Position numbers and translations under genes: made by a program. 38,875 bases of DNA from Candidatus Roseilinea sp. NK_OTU-006 (GTDB lineage: Bacteria > Chloroflexota > Anaerolineae > J036 > Brachytrichaceae), in assembly GCF_012931985.1 (NCBI RefSeq), contig NZ_JAAFGM010000029.1, positions 1 through 38,875 of the forward strand, given 5' to 3'. The notes beneath the pieces were generated by a model, which saw only the letters and a list, made by a program, of their open reading frames with translations, had not been told where the DNA came from and searched no databases. Below are positions 1 to 9,348 of this stretch, piece by piece (position 1 is the first letter of the stretch; every line of letters begins with the position of its first letter).

Positions 1-54
1 TCTCACCCACTACCCGAATACCTACTAGCAAGCGTAAACAGGAGGTTTCTCGCC

Positions 55-306
55 ATGTATACCGAACCAAGCGCACGGCAAGCGCAACCCTCGCGGTCGC
101 GCCGATTGCTCCACCTCGCGGCGCAGGTTGCGCTGGTGGCGAGTTTATTTGGCGGGGGCGCACCCCATATGCCGGCCAGCAACACCCCGCCGGCCGCCAC
201 TAAACCCTATCGTCGTCGCGTTTGCATCGCTTTTACCTCCTTCGGCATATCTAGCCTGTTCTCAGCAGCGCAACCGCTGCGCATCCTTGAGCGATGGCCC
301 GCCTGA
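55..306 (+). CDS. Possible truncated secreted-protein ORF (83 aa)
   Basis: Not recognised. An AGGAGG ribosome-binding site at 40-45 sits 9 nt before the ATG, which is the best reason to take the ORF seriously. The N-terminus has a basic stretch (residues 8-17, Arg-rich) followed by a hydrophobic run at about 18-33 ending in a small-residue region, as in a signal peptide. After about residue 45 the composition turns Pro/Arg-rich and resembles no domain I know, and the frame stops at 304-306. The second frame stays open to 568. The simplest reading is a secreted-protein gene broken by frameshift, with only its leader intact. A chance ORF behind a chance ribosome-binding site cannot be excluded. 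Confidence 0.3.
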   Translation: MYTEPSARQAQPSRSRRLLHLAAQVALVASLFGGGAPHMPASNTPPAATKPYRRRVCIAFTSFGISSLFSAAQPLRILERWPA

Positions 307-865
307 GCAGCCATCACGCGACGACTCTAGCGCCTTCAGGCGTGGCAGCGCAAGGTCACAAATAGGACAAAATCAGGGCCAAAACCGGACATCGTCAATC
401 CGATCCCCCTTGCCATCCCCCTTCGTCGCCGGCGAGTCAGGCGCCGCGCGCGCCCGTTCAGGCCGCACAATCAACATCACATCCCGGCACGGCGCGCCGC
501 ACGCTCACCCGAACGTCGCCGCTGCCCGGGCTGCGATCTCCTCCGCCACAGACAAAACCGGTCGGTGAGTGGGTGCGCGCTGCCGAAGGCCGGCGGCGTG
601 GGTGGCGGCCAGGCGTCACGCTTTGTTTGGCGCGACCTTACTTTGCAACTGGTTCGTGGCGGAATCGGCGCGCCAAAGTTGATCGTTGTTGCTGAGGCGC
701 ATCCCTGGCGCAATCTCCTAGTCCATTGCTGACGGCGACCAAGCTGCACTTTCTGCCGCCGGCAGCGGTGATGCGGTAGCAGTGATCAGCAGGATGTGAG
801 TCAACCTTCTCCTCATGCCGTCGTCTGTACACAGCGCACGCTTGCTCATGTCTTGACCCGGCCGC
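307..865. other. Gap without a supportable gene
   Basis: No reading frame here gives a recognisable protein. Frame 1 is open at about 541-732 and reads like ordinary protein toward its end (key residues W-R-D-L then A-E-A-H-P-W-R), so it could be the tail of the broken gene that begins at 55. No start codon with a ribosome-binding site leads into it. I see no tRNA, terminator-grade hairpin or long repeat. Confidence 0.4.
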
Positions 866-903
866 ATGCTTTGGGCCGCAGATCGCCGCGCACGCTTCGC
901 CAC

Positions 904-909
904 TATAAT
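904..909 (+). promoter_or_regulatory. -10 element TATAAT, leaderless-type
   Basis: A perfect TATAAT lies 7 nt before the in-frame GTG at 917. No good -35 hexamer is visible at 16-18 bp. With this spacing transcription would begin at or next to the start codon. It decides the start chosen for the gene at 917. Confidence 0.4.
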
Positions 910-916
910 GTCCGAA

Positions 917-3625
917 GTGGCGAATGTGTGGCGTAGTGCAGCGCGCGCCGTCGCGCGCGCTGCGATCTGTGTGATCGTTGCAGCGGTTGTATCGGGTTTT
1001 GCCGCGCCGGCTGCCCTCTTCGCCATGTCTCGCCGGCCGGATCCGGCGCGCCAGGAGCGGCGCGTCGTCCTCAGCGGTGTGCCCGACGACATCGTTCCGC
1101 GCGCCGGCAACGTCTGGCCGTGTGCATGCGATAACGACGGCTGCTGGCCGGGCTGCTTCACCATCGCCTCGGCGACCCTGCTGAAGTACTGGTCTGAGCG
1201 TGGCTATCCGGCGCTGTGGGATGGCAACGAGAGCGCCACGTTGCAGCGTCTGCGCGAGCTATTCCCCAATCTGTTTTGCTACAACAACGTAGATGACGAC
1301 GGGAAGATCAGCGATAGCGGTTACGATGCGGCCGACGTTGCCAAAGGATTCGCCTGGTTCGCGCGCGAGCGCGGCTATCAGTTCAGCGTCCGGGCGATCT
1401 ACTCGCCGACGTTCGAGCAAATCGTCGAGCAGATAGACGCCGGCCGGCCGGTCATCGGTGCATTCGGCACTTCGACCTGGGGCAGTCACGCCGGCACCAT
1501 CATCGGCTACGACACGACCAACGGCCGGCAGGCGATGATCGTGCGCCCCAATTTACTCAACAAGCCCGATGCCGAGTTGGAGTGGGGCGTCGGCTACGGC
1601 GAATTCGCCATCGTCGTCGTCGTCCCACAGGGCGCGCAGGAGGCGTTGGAGATCGGCGGCGGCCCATCGCTCAGCGTGGAAATCGTCGTCAACGATGCCG
1701 ACCCCGGCTTCTCCGCTCAAGGCGAGTGGATCTCTTATCCGGTCGGTTTTGCGAGCGAATCGCGCTTCGCGATCACGACCGATCCATCCAACCTTGGCCC
1801 CGGCGACGATACCGCCGTTGCCCGCTGGACGCCGAACTTGCCCTTCGACGGCATTTGGGAGGTGTTCGCCTGGGTGCCGCGTGAAGATACCGACGATAGC
1901 GCGGCGCCGGTGGCTACCTATCGCGTGGTGCATGCGGAAGGTCTGAGCCTCGTGCGGCGCTCGCAGAATAAGGCGCGGCCAGGCTGGATGTCGCTGGGCG
2001 CGTATCCCTTCGTGCGCGGCGACGCCGGCCATGTCCTGTTGGGCAATCACACCGGCGACAATCCACTGCGCAAGGTATGGGCCGACGCGCTGAAGTTCGT
2101 CTGGCGTGCACCGCTCATCGTCCGCTCCGAATTGGGTGGGCCGGCAGCGCTCGTCATCAACGGCCAGCGACGCATCATTCCCGACGCGCAGACGTTCGAA
2201 GCCCTGCGGCTGAATCCGGCGCATGTGCGCGCGGTTTCGCCTTTGGCATTGATGCAATATGGCCCGGACGAGATTCTGCCTTCGGTGATGAGCATGTGGA
2301 TCGGCCAGTATTTCAACAACACGCTGCTCTCTCCACCGGCCTCGCTGGTCAAGGCCGATTCGGCGCTGAGCTTTGGCTGGAACGGCGCCCCGCCGGCAGC
2401 CAACATGGGCGCGCGCGACTTTTCGGTGCGGTGGACGCGCTACCTAGCGCTGAACGAGGGCACCTATCCCTTCCGCATTGAAGCCGTGGGCGGCGTGCGG
2501 CTATGGGTGGATGGCAAATTGGAGATGGACGCCTGGGATGCGGATTCGAATGTTTACGTTGCCCACGAAAAGGAAGTGCGCGTGACCGCCGGCTTGCATC
2601 GCGTGGAGATCGAGTATGCCAACCGTGGCGGCAACGCGCAGATCCGCCTGGGCAACCTGCCGCCCAACATGCCCATCGTGCCGGAGGAGCCTGCACAATG
2701 GCGCGCGTCGCCCACAGCGACGCTGCGCTGGTCTGACGCTGGCGACGCCGACGACCTCTCCGGCGAGAAGCGGCGCCGTTTCTTCGTAACCCTGTGGCGC
2801 GAAAGCGACGGCTGGCGCGCGACCAGCGGCTGGATCACAGAGACGCAGTGGACGGTAACGCTACCGGCCGACGGGCGTTACTTGTGGAGCGTGCTGGCAA
2901 GCGATGGCACAGCCAACAGCGAGGCCACGCCGCCGCACGAGATCCTGGTGGATCGCACGCCGCCGTGGGCGCAGATGCTCGATGCGACAACCGGCATCAC
3001 CCTGAGCGCGATGCTCAGCGCTACGGCCAACACGCCGGTGGATGCCTACCGGCTGATCACCGACGCGAACGGCAATCTGATCGTCGAGAGCGTGGCGCCG
3101 GGTGAAGTCAACGCGCCGCCGACACGTCCGGCAGACGTGGTGTTGGAGCCGATGGGCAACCTGCCGACGGCGTATCTGCGCTGGTTTGGCACAGATATGC
3201 CGCGCAATTCGGACGAAGGGCTGACCTATGACGTGCAAGCCCGCGAGATCATGCGGGCGCGAACCGTCTACACGGTCACGACCGAAGAGGTGGCCGTGCC
3301 GCGCATCGCCTACGAGCTGATCCTTTCGGGCACAGAGGAGATCACGGTGCCGGTGGTGTTGACGGAGGTCGTCGTCATGACGACCGTTGCGCCCTTGATC
3401 ATGTTCCAGCCGATCACCGACAGCGCCTGGGTCACGGTTGCGGTCGGCCTAAAGGGGACATCCATGATTTTCATCGGCGATCCCGGCAGCACTTACGAAT
3501 TCCGCGTGCGCGCCGTGGACGCTGCCGGCAACGCGCAGAAATGGTATGACGGCTACGCCGTGCAGGCCATGATTGACCCGCGCACCACGGTGTATCGGCG
3601 CTATTTGCCGGCTGTGGTGCGCTGA
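917..3625 (+). CDS. Secreted C39-like cysteine peptidase with PA14 domain
   Basis: Large exported protein (902 aa). Residues about 5-36 form a signal peptide with an Ala/Val-rich core. Residues 60-240 resemble the papain-like C39_2 fold: a G-C-W-P-G-C motif near 75-80 with Cys80 as likely nucleophile, a G-S-H-A-G motif giving His191, and a following G-Y-D. Residues about 460-581 are PA14-like (W-x-G-x-Y-F start, R-L-W-V-D-G core), usually a carbohydrate-binding module. Fibronectin-like sandwich repeats follow. The last residues are R-Y-L-P-A-V-V-R. I prefer GTG 917, 7 nt after TATAAT; ATG 908 and ATG 866 are in frame but have no ribosome-binding site and the first lies inside the -10. Family assignment rests on motifs; the substrate is unknown. 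Confidence 0.7.
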   Translation: MANVWRSAARAVARAAICVIVAAVVSGFAAPAALFAMSRRPDPARQERRVVLSGVPDDIVPRAGNVWPCACDNDGCWPGCFTIASATLLKYWSERGYPALWDGNESATLQRLRELFPNLFCYNNVDDDGKISDSGYDAADVAKGFAWFARERGYQFSVRAIYSPTFEQIVEQIDAGRPVIGAFGTSTWGSHAGTIIGYDTTNGRQAMIVRPNLLNKPDAELEWGVGYGEFAIVVVVPQGAQEALEIGGGPSLSVEIVVNDADPGFSAQGEWISYPVGFASESRFAITTDPSNLGPGDDTAVARWTPNLPFDGIWEVFAWVPREDTDDSAAPVATYRVVHAEGLSLVRRSQNKARPGWMSLGAYPFVRGDAGHVLLGNHTGDNPLRKVWADALKFVWRAPLIVRSELGGPAALVINGQRRIIPDAQTFEALRLNPAHVRAVSPLALMQYGPDEILPSVMSMWIGQYFNNTLLSPPASLVKADSALSFGWNGAPPAANMGARDFSVRWTRYLALNEGTYPFRIEAVGGVRLWVDGKLEMDAWDADSNVYVAHEKEVRVTAGLHRVEIEYANRGGNAQIRLGNLPPNMPIVPEEPAQWRASPTATLRWSDAGDADDLSGEKRRRFFVTLWRESDGWRATSGWITETQWTVTLPADGRYLWSVLASDGTANSEATPPHEILVDRTPPWAQMLDATTGITLSAMLSATANTPVDAYRLITDANGNLIVESVAPGEVNAPPTRPADVVLEPMGNLPTAYLRWFGTDMPRNSDEGLTYDVQAREIMRARTVYTVTTEEVAVPRIAYELILSGTEEITVPVVLTEVVVMTTVAPLIMFQPITDSAWVTVAVGLKGTSMIFIGDPGSTYEFRVRAVDAAGNAQKWYDGYAVQAMIDPRTTVYRRYLPAVVR

Positions 3626-3650
3626 TCGCTGGAGCAAGGGGAGAGGAGTT

Positions 3651-4496
3651 GTGGGTCGGTGGATGATGGCTAAGGCGCGGGCAGCGCTGCGCGGGGCCAA
3701 GCTGTATGTCGTGCTCACCATCGCCGCGGGTGCGCTGTTCTACCTGGCCGCCAACCTGTCGCGCATTGGACCGCTGACGCTCTTTGCAGCCGCCGTCGTC
3801 TTCGCCTGCCTAGTCATTTTGTTCATCGCGGCTCAAGCGCCGCCGGAGCCGCATCCGGCGCGGCCCAACGCAGCAACCACGCTGCTTGCTCCTTCCGTCG
3901 TTGTGAGCGAAGTGCGCGCGGCAGCGTTGGTCACCTACAGTCAGATCGGCACGGTCACCGTCAAAAAGGAGCGCGGGTGCGCGCCGCCCAATTCACTCAT
4001 CAAGCCGCTGCACGACAAGCTGTTGGGCGAGGCGTTGGTGGTGGATGTCGGGGTGCGGGTGGTTGCCGGCGTCAATCTCAAGCATCTGCGTGAGGAGGAT
4101 GTGCGCGTGTCCGGCGGCGGCGTCGAGATCACGCTGCCACCGACCAAGGTGCTGATGGTCTATGTGGACGAGTCGCTCACTCGCGCGGTGTCGCACAAGG
4201 CCGGCTGGCTCACCGGGCGCGACATCACGCTGATGGACGCGGCGCGGCGCGACGCGATGGAGGCCCTGGTCGGCGCCGCCATCGAGAAGGGCCTGCTGGA
4301 GAAAGCCGGCCAGCAAGCTGCTGCAGCCGTGGCTGCGCTGGCGCGCGGCCTCGGCTTCGAACAAGTGAATGTCTGCCCCACGCTGCCGCCGCCCGGCGCG
4401 TATTTCGAGGAGTTGCAAGACCCGGCCATGATCGCGCGCCTCAAGGCCGAGCCGGCGCCCCTGTTGCCGCGCGACGACCAGGCCGGCGACGCATGA
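3651..4496 (+). CDS. DUF4230 family membrane-anchored protein
   Basis: A 281-aa protein with two hydrophobic segments near the N-terminus (about residues 17-36 and 42-62) followed by a large soluble domain. That domain fits DUF4230: an S-Q-I-G-T-V-T-V strand, a D-V-G-V-R-V-V-A-G-V strand, a conserved L-P-P-T-K-V strand, then Ala-rich helices ending in a G-F-E-Q-V-N-V strand. The function of the family is not known. The GTG at 3651 has AGGGGAG at 3637-3643, 7 nt upstream; ATG 3663 and 3666 are in-frame alternatives. It lies 25 nt after the C39-like gene and probably shares its transcript. It converges on the GT2 gene with only 6 nt between the stops. Confidence 0.7.
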   Translation: MGRWMMAKARAALRGAKLYVVLTIAAGALFYLAANLSRIGPLTLFAAAVVFACLVILFIAAQAPPEPHPARPNAATTLLAPSVVVSEVRAAALVTYSQIGTVTVKKERGCAPPNSLIKPLHDKLLGEALVVDVGVRVVAGVNLKHLREEDVRVSGGGVEITLPPTKVLMVYVDESLTRAVSHKAGWLTGRDITLMDAARRDAMEALVGAAIEKGLLEKAGQQAAAAVAALARGLGFEQVNVCPTLPPPGAYFEELQDPAMIARLKAEPAPLLPRDDQAGDA

Positions 4497-4502
4497 TCGC
4501 CA

Positions 4503-5255
4503 TCAATCCAGTATGCCGAAGCGCCGGCGCGCCAGCAGCCGAAAGGTCTGAACGATCGTCCGCTTGACCGGCATCTTGGTTGCGCCCGGTTTACGGTCGT
4601 AGCGCAGGATCATCGGCGCTTCGTTCACCGTTGCGCCGACCAGGTGCATCTTGATCAGGATGTCCACCATGCAAGCGAACCCGCGCTCGACGAACAGCAG
4701 GTCGCCGAAACGGTCGAACGCCCGGCGCAGCGCACCGGCGCGATAGGCGCGATAGCCGCACGAGTAGTCGCGCGCGCCGGGGATCGGATACACGATGCGG
4801 AACAGCCAGCTCAAGCCGGTGCTGAGCAGTTGGCGGTGGCGCGGAATGCCGAGCATGCGCGAGCCGTGCTGATAGCGCGAGGCGATCACCAGGTCGTTGC
4901 CCTCTTCGATCATCGCGACCATGCGCGGGATCAAGCCGGGCAGATGCGTGTCGTCGGAGTCCATGGTGATTATCACGTCGTCGTCGCTCGTGGCGCGCGC
5001 CAGCGCGCCTTTCAGGCCGGTTTTGATCGCCTCGCCCAACCCACGGTTGACCTCGTGCGTCAGGATGTCGAGGCAGAGCCGGTGCGCATCTGCCGCTGCG
5101 CGGGCCAGTTCCGGGGTGCCGTCTGTGCTGCCGTCGTTGGCCAGGATGACGCGCAATCCGCCGCCAAAGTGAGCATCGGATACGGCCGCGATGCGGGTGA
5201 GCAACCGAGGGAGCGCTACGGCCTCGTTGTAGGCGGGAAGGACGACGAAGATCAC
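4503..5255 (-). CDS. Family 2 glycosyltransferase, dolichyl-phosphate-mannose synthase-like
   Basis: A 250-aa GT-A enzyme that should transfer a sugar from a nucleotide donor, probably to polyprenyl phosphate or an envelope acceptor. It opens with V-L-P-A-Y-N-E-A (residues 5-12), has N-D-G-S-T-D-G-T at 40-47, the metal-binding M-D-S-D-D at 98-102 and S-C-G-Y-R-A-Y-R-A near 165. It lacks C-terminal membrane spans, unlike GtrB-type proteins, and matches the short Dpm1-like form. The start is GTG. It is divergent from a GT39-like enzyme 80 nt away; polyprenyl-phosphate sugar made by the first would be the classical donor for the second, but that link is inferred. Confidence 0.85.
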   Translation of the reverse strand: MIFVVLPAYNEAVALPRLLTRIAAVSDAHFGGGLRVILANDGSTDGTPELARAAADAHRLCLDILTHEVNRGLGEAIKTGLKGALARATSDDDVIITMDSDDTHLPGLIPRMVAMIEEGNDLVIASRYQHGSRMLGIPRHRQLLSTGLSWLFRIVYPIPGARDYSCGYRAYRAGALRRAFDRFGDLLFVERGFACMVDILIKMHLVGATVNEAPMILRYDRKPGATKMPVKRTIVQTFRLLARRRFGILD

Positions 5256-5319
5256 AAAGGTTCGCTACGTGGCAAAAGTCACAAATGGCTTGCCGGCCGA
5301 ATTCTAACATTGCGGGTGC

Positions 5320-5325
5320 TATCAT
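5320..5325 (+). promoter_or_regulatory. -10-like TATCAT before the GT39-like gene
   Basis: TATCAT ends 10 nt before ATG 5336 and 7 nt before the in-frame GTG 5333. No ribosome-binding site lies between, so a leaderless or near-leaderless mRNA is likely. No convincing -35 is visible. Confidence 0.3.
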
Positions 5326-5335
5326 TGCGCGCGTG

Positions 5336-7294
5336 ATGACACATCGGCAGGCGCGCGTTGCCGCAGGCGCGTGTTGCGCGATGGCGTTTCTGCTGGCGAC
5401 GTGGACGTTAGATGCGCGCAGCTTGTGGGGAGACGAGGCGTTTTCGGTGTGGGCCAGCCAACAGCCGGCCATGTCGCTCATCGCGGGCCTCGACGCGCAA
5501 CCCCCGCTGTATCACCTGTTGCTCGGCGCGGGCCGCCTGCTATGGGGCAAGTCGGTTTTTGCCCTGCGCTACCTGTCGGTGTGTGGCGGCGTCTTGCTGG
5601 TGGCCGTAGGTGCGCGGCTGGGTCGGCTGATCGGTGGCGCGAGCGCCTCGGCGTTTACGGCGCTGTTGCTTGCCGTCTCGCCGATCTCGCTGTACTTTGC
5701 CCAAGAAGCGCGCATGTACGCGCCGGCGGCGCTGTTCGCCGGCGGCGCGATGTTGCTGGCCGTCGCATCCCTCAAACGCCAGGCGGAAACCGCGGGGCGC
5801 GGCGTGCAGGGCTGGCAACGCGGCGCAGCCTACGTCCTGCTCTCGCTCGGCGCGCTGTTCACGCATTACTACACCGCCGGCGTGTTGCTCGTGAACGCGC
5901 TGGCCCTTGGGATGGCGGCGTTGCGTTCGCGCGGCGCTCGGCGCATCGTGGCTTGGCTGGTTGCCCATTTCTCCATCGCGCTTGTCTTCGGCGCGTGGTT
6001 TGTGGGGTTGCAATCGCGCTATGCGTCGCGCGCCATCGCAGGGCGCGCGCGCATCGTGCCGGCTCTCGAAGACATCGTGAGCAACTTCGGCGTAGGCGTC
6101 AACGGCTTACTGTTCGGGATGCGCGCCGACGGCAGCCTGATGGCTGTTGCGCTCACGTTGTTCGCGTTGGCTGTGATCGGCGTGATCGGTTACCGGCGAC
6201 GTGGGCAATTCGGCGACGCTTGGCTCATCCTGAGCTGGATCGTTGCCACGCTTGGCGTGGTGGCCGCGACGGCGGGGCGCTCCGGCATTGTGGGCGACTT
6301 CAGCCCGCGTTACTATCTCTTCGCGCTGTTGCCCCTAACGCTGGCTGCTGCCGGCTGGGTCGTGCGGATCGAGGAGGCCCTCCGGCGGGCTGCGCGCCCC
6401 TCCACCTCGCGCCTGTCGGCCTCGCGTCTGTCGTCGCTCCCCTTCGCTCCTGTCATCCTCATCGCGCTCGCGCCGGCCGTCGTCGGCGACCTGCAGTTGT
6501 TCGATTTGAGCTGGCAGAAGAGCCGTTACGATGCGATGGTCGGCGCCATTCGCGCGCGCGCGCAACCGAATGACGGCGCGGTGCTGGTCAACAGCGATCA
6601 GTTTCCGCTCCTGGCATATTATGGGCCGCTTGACATGCCGGTGTGGATCGTCGGCAACGACGCGCTCAACCGCGACTCGGCTTCGGTCGAGGCCGAGCTG
6701 TCGCGCTTCGCCGAGGGCAAGTCGCGCCTGTGGCTGGTGAACTACGGCTGGGCGATGGCGCTGCAACCGCCCTCGGCCGTTGAGCGGGCGCTCAATCAAC
6801 GCGGTGCGCGCACCTATGCCCAGGGTTTTCAAGATGTGTCGTTGGCGCTCTATGATCTGCGCTTCGCCGCCGGAGATGCGCCGGTGCAGCCTCGGCGCGT
6901 CCGCTTCGGCGAGCAGATCACGTTGGTGGGCGCGCGCGGGCGCGCGCGGCCGTATCACCCCGGTGAGGCGGTCACCCTAGATCTAATTTGGCGGGCCGAC
7001 CAGGTGCCGCGCGCCGATTACACGGTGTTCATGCATCTGCGCCGCGCCGATGACGGCAGTCAGATCGCCGCGTTCGACAGCCCGCCAGTGAACGGCGCTG
7101 CGCCGACCTCGCGCTGGACGCCGGGCCAGATCATCACCGACACGCGCGCCGTGCCGATCCCCGCCGATGCGCCGCCGGGCGAATACAACGTCGTGATCGG
7201 TTTATACCGCTATCCGACCTTCGAGCGTCTGAAGATTGACGGTGGGGAAGCGACCGAGCACATCGTCGCGCGCGTGACGATTCGCTCGCCCTGA
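5336..7294 (+). CDS. GT39/ArnT-like polytopic membrane glycosyltransferase
   Basis: A 652-aa integral membrane protein with roughly ten or more hydrophobic helices in the first 400 residues. An S-L-W-G-D-E-A-F-S motif at about 29-37 carries the Asp-Glu pair typical of the first extracytoplasmic loop of protein mannosyltransferase/ArnT-type enzymes, and F-A-Q-E-A-R-M-Y-A near 125 is the second conserved loop. The C-terminal 200 residues form a soluble beta-rich domain. It should move a sugar from a polyprenyl-phosphate donor on the outer face of the membrane; the acceptor is unknown. A Ser/Arg-rich linker (S-T-S-R-L-S-A-S-R-L-S-S) sits near 6405-6440. GTG 5333 immediately before the ATG is an alternative start. 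Confidence 0.8.
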   Translation: MTHRQARVAAGACCAMAFLLATWTLDARSLWGDEAFSVWASQQPAMSLIAGLDAQPPLYHLLLGAGRLLWGKSVFALRYLSVCGGVLLVAVGARLGRLIGGASASAFTALLLAVSPISLYFAQEARMYAPAALFAGGAMLLAVASLKRQAETAGRGVQGWQRGAAYVLLSLGALFTHYYTAGVLLVNALALGMAALRSRGARRIVAWLVAHFSIALVFGAWFVGLQSRYASRAIAGRARIVPALEDIVSNFGVGVNGLLFGMRADGSLMAVALTLFALAVIGVIGYRRRGQFGDAWLILSWIVATLGVVAATAGRSGIVGDFSPRYYLFALLPLTLAAAGWVVRIEEALRRAARPSTSRLSASRLSSLPFAPVILIALAPAVVGDLQLFDLSWQKSRYDAMVGAIRARAQPNDGAVLVNSDQFPLLAYYGPLDMPVWIVGNDALNRDSASVEAELSRFAEGKSRLWLVNYGWAMALQPPSAVERALNQRGARTYAQGFQDVSLALYDLRFAAGDAPVQPRRVRFGEQITLVGARGRARPYHPGEAVTLDLIWRADQVPRADYTVFMHLRRADDGSQIAAFDSPPVNGAAPTSRWTPGQIITDTRAVPIPADAPPGEYNVVIGLYRYPTFERLKIDGGEATEHIVARVTIRSP

Positions 7295-7333
7295 GCGCTC
7301 ACTCCCCGTTATATTACATCCTCGTTCGCAGCT

Positions 7334-9313
7334 ATGTCGCGCGCCAACTTCGCTCTACTCATCGCGCTCGTCGGCGTTTTGTTTGCATGGGCTGCTGCGC
7401 CGCCGCCATCGTCGCAACCCGCGCCGCCGCCGGCTGAATGGCGCTATCGCCGCTCGATCACCCTCACTAACGTTGGGCCGACCGACCTGCGCGACTTTCA
7501 GGCGCGGCTGGTGCTCCACGCGCAAAACTTCGACTTCGACCTGGCGCGGCCCGACGGCGGTGACCTGCGCTTCGCCGACGAGGACGGCCGGCGTTATTTG
7601 CCGCACTGGGTCGAGCACTACGACGCCGTCGCGCGGCAGGCGGTCGTCTGGATCAAAACGCCCCACATCCCGTCGGCAGGCCGACGGAGGATCTACCTTT
7701 ACTACGGCAGCGCGACGGCAGATGACCTCTCCAGCGGCGGGCGCACCTTTGAGATGTTCGACGACTTCGGCCGGCCCGGACTTGGCTACTACATCTTTGG
7801 CCCGCCGACCACGGTCATGACGCGCACCGCAGCCTGGGAGACCGAGGCGCCGCACACCCTGAGCGTGGTCGAACTGAACCGCGATGGCTACCGCTATTGG
7901 GGCTACTACGGCCTGGCCGATTGCGGCGGCATTGGGCTGGCGCGCAGCAACGATTTGGTGCGCTGGGTGAAGTGGCCCGAGCCGCTCTTGAATCGCGACG
8001 GCGAGCGCTGGCCGTCGGTGCAAAAGGTGGGCGATCGGCTATACATGATCTACGACCGCGATCACTGTGGGGTGAGCCACCTGGTGATGCGCACCAGCGC
8101 CGACGGCGTTCACTTCGACTCGATGTATCGCGTCGTCGTGCCTCAGGAGGTGGGCATACGCAACCAGAATCCGGCCCTGTTCCGCGACCCGCAGACCGGG
8201 ATGTTCTATTTGTACTGGTTTCGCGGCGGCAGCGAGGCCGGCTTCTGGCAGATCAAGATGCGCCGAGCCTGGAGTGTGGAGGGCCTGATCAACCCAACAT
8301 CTGAGCGCGTCTTACTCGATGTGCCGTACGAGCTGGCTGCGCCCAACATGATGTTCCACAATGGCGCCTACTTCCTTTCCACCGAGGTGAACGAGAACGC
8401 TTGGAAGACGAAGATCTACGTCGGCCCATCGCCCGCCGGGCCGTTCACCCCGCTGCCCGATGCGCCGCAGCTCAGCGATAACCAGGCCTGTCTGTTTCAG
8501 CACATCTTCGCGGCGACGCTACATGCCTACATCTGCAAAGACACCGGCGCCGGATGGGTGCTGAACCATCGCAGCGCCGATCTGTCCGCCGGGCGCAGCG
8601 CCCGCCGTCAGCTTGATCCCGGCGTGTGGACGGCGCTGGGCGGCGTGTGGGTGCCAATCGAGATAGACGCGGCCGTGGACGCGCGCGTCGCGCTTGGCGC
8701 GAGCGGCGAGGGCTTGCTGATGACTGCGCTGCTGGGCGGCGACTACGTCTTCGAGGCGCGCGGCCGCCTGCAAGACCCCGCCGGCAAGTGGGGCCTAGCG
8801 GTGCGCGTCCAAGATGAGGATAACCACTACCGGGTCGAAGTTGAGCGCTCCGCAGATGGTGATGCACTCGCGCGCGTCTATCGCGTCGTGAACGGCGCGC
8901 GCGAAGTTGAGCTGGCTGGCGCATCGAACGTTGGCCGCGATCCGCTGGACTGGCTCAAGCTCAGCGTGGCCATTCGCGGGAACGAGATGCGGGTCAGGCT
9001 GAACGATGGGCACGAGTTTGCGGCAGCCGATCCTCAGGCGCGCTTTGCTTCGGGCCGCAGCGGGCTGTGGGTCGCCGGCAGCGCCCAGTTCGATGATGTC
9101 GTTTGGCGCAAGGTGGCCGCCCCTGACCCTGAAGCAGTGATCGGCCCACGCGAACAAAATGATGCGTCCTTGTCTAACTGGCTGGGGCGCGATCAGGCCG
9201 TGCTGCGCGCGGCAGACGCGGCGAGCCATCAACGCCACACCTGGCTCGCCGCGTCGTTGATGTTGATCGCGTTGGGCCTCGTCGCGCTGGGCTCCCGCCA
9301 CAGCCGGCGATAA
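7334..9313 (+). CDS. Secreted DUF2341 / five-bladed propeller protein
   Basis: A 659-aa exported protein. Residues 4-22 are a signal peptide, followed by a Pro-rich linker. Residues 35-130 match DUF2341 (W-R-Y-R-R start, D-L-R-F-A-D-E-D-G, then Y-L-Y-Y-G-S-A). Residues 145-400 have the repeat texture of a glycoside hydrolase family 43/62-type five-bladed propeller (A-R-S-N-D-L-V-R-W, Q-N-P-A-L-F-R-D). Residues 420-590 look like a concanavalin-type sandwich. A hydrophobic span near 635-653 followed by basic residues forms a C-terminal anchor. It probably acts on polysaccharide at the cell surface, but catalytic residues cannot be fixed by eye. It follows the GT39-like gene by 39 nt. A TATATT at 7310-7315 may give it its own promoter. 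Confidence 0.65.
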   Translation: MSRANFALLIALVGVLFAWAAAPPPSSQPAPPPAEWRYRRSITLTNVGPTDLRDFQARLVLHAQNFDFDLARPDGGDLRFADEDGRRYLPHWVEHYDAVARQAVVWIKTPHIPSAGRRRIYLYYGSATADDLSSGGRTFEMFDDFGRPGLGYYIFGPPTTVMTRTAAWETEAPHTLSVVELNRDGYRYWGYYGLADCGGIGLARSNDLVRWVKWPEPLLNRDGERWPSVQKVGDRLYMIYDRDHCGVSHLVMRTSADGVHFDSMYRVVVPQEVGIRNQNPALFRDPQTGMFYLYWFRGGSEAGFWQIKMRRAWSVEGLINPTSERVLLDVPYELAAPNMMFHNGAYFLSTEVNENAWKTKIYVGPSPAGPFTPLPDAPQLSDNQACLFQHIFAATLHAYICKDTGAGWVLNHRSADLSAGRSARRQLDPGVWTALGGVWVPIEIDAAVDARVALGASGEGLLMTALLGGDYVFEARGRLQDPAGKWGLAVRVQDEDNHYRVEVERSADGDALARVYRVVNGAREVELAGASNVGRDPLDWLKLSVAIRGNEMRVRLNDGHEFAAADPQARFASGRSGLWVAGSAQFDDVVWRKVAAPDPEAVIGPREQNDASLSNWLGRDQAVLRAADAASHQRHTWLAASLMLIALGLVALGSRHSRR

Positions 9314-9348
9314 GTCGGAGCGCCGCATCCACGGAAGAGCACGACGGA

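Noticed and set aside
853..909. TTGACC at 853-858 paired with TATAAT at 904-909 as a promoter
   Set aside because: The spacing is 45 bp, far beyond the 16-18 bp that sigma-70 accepts.
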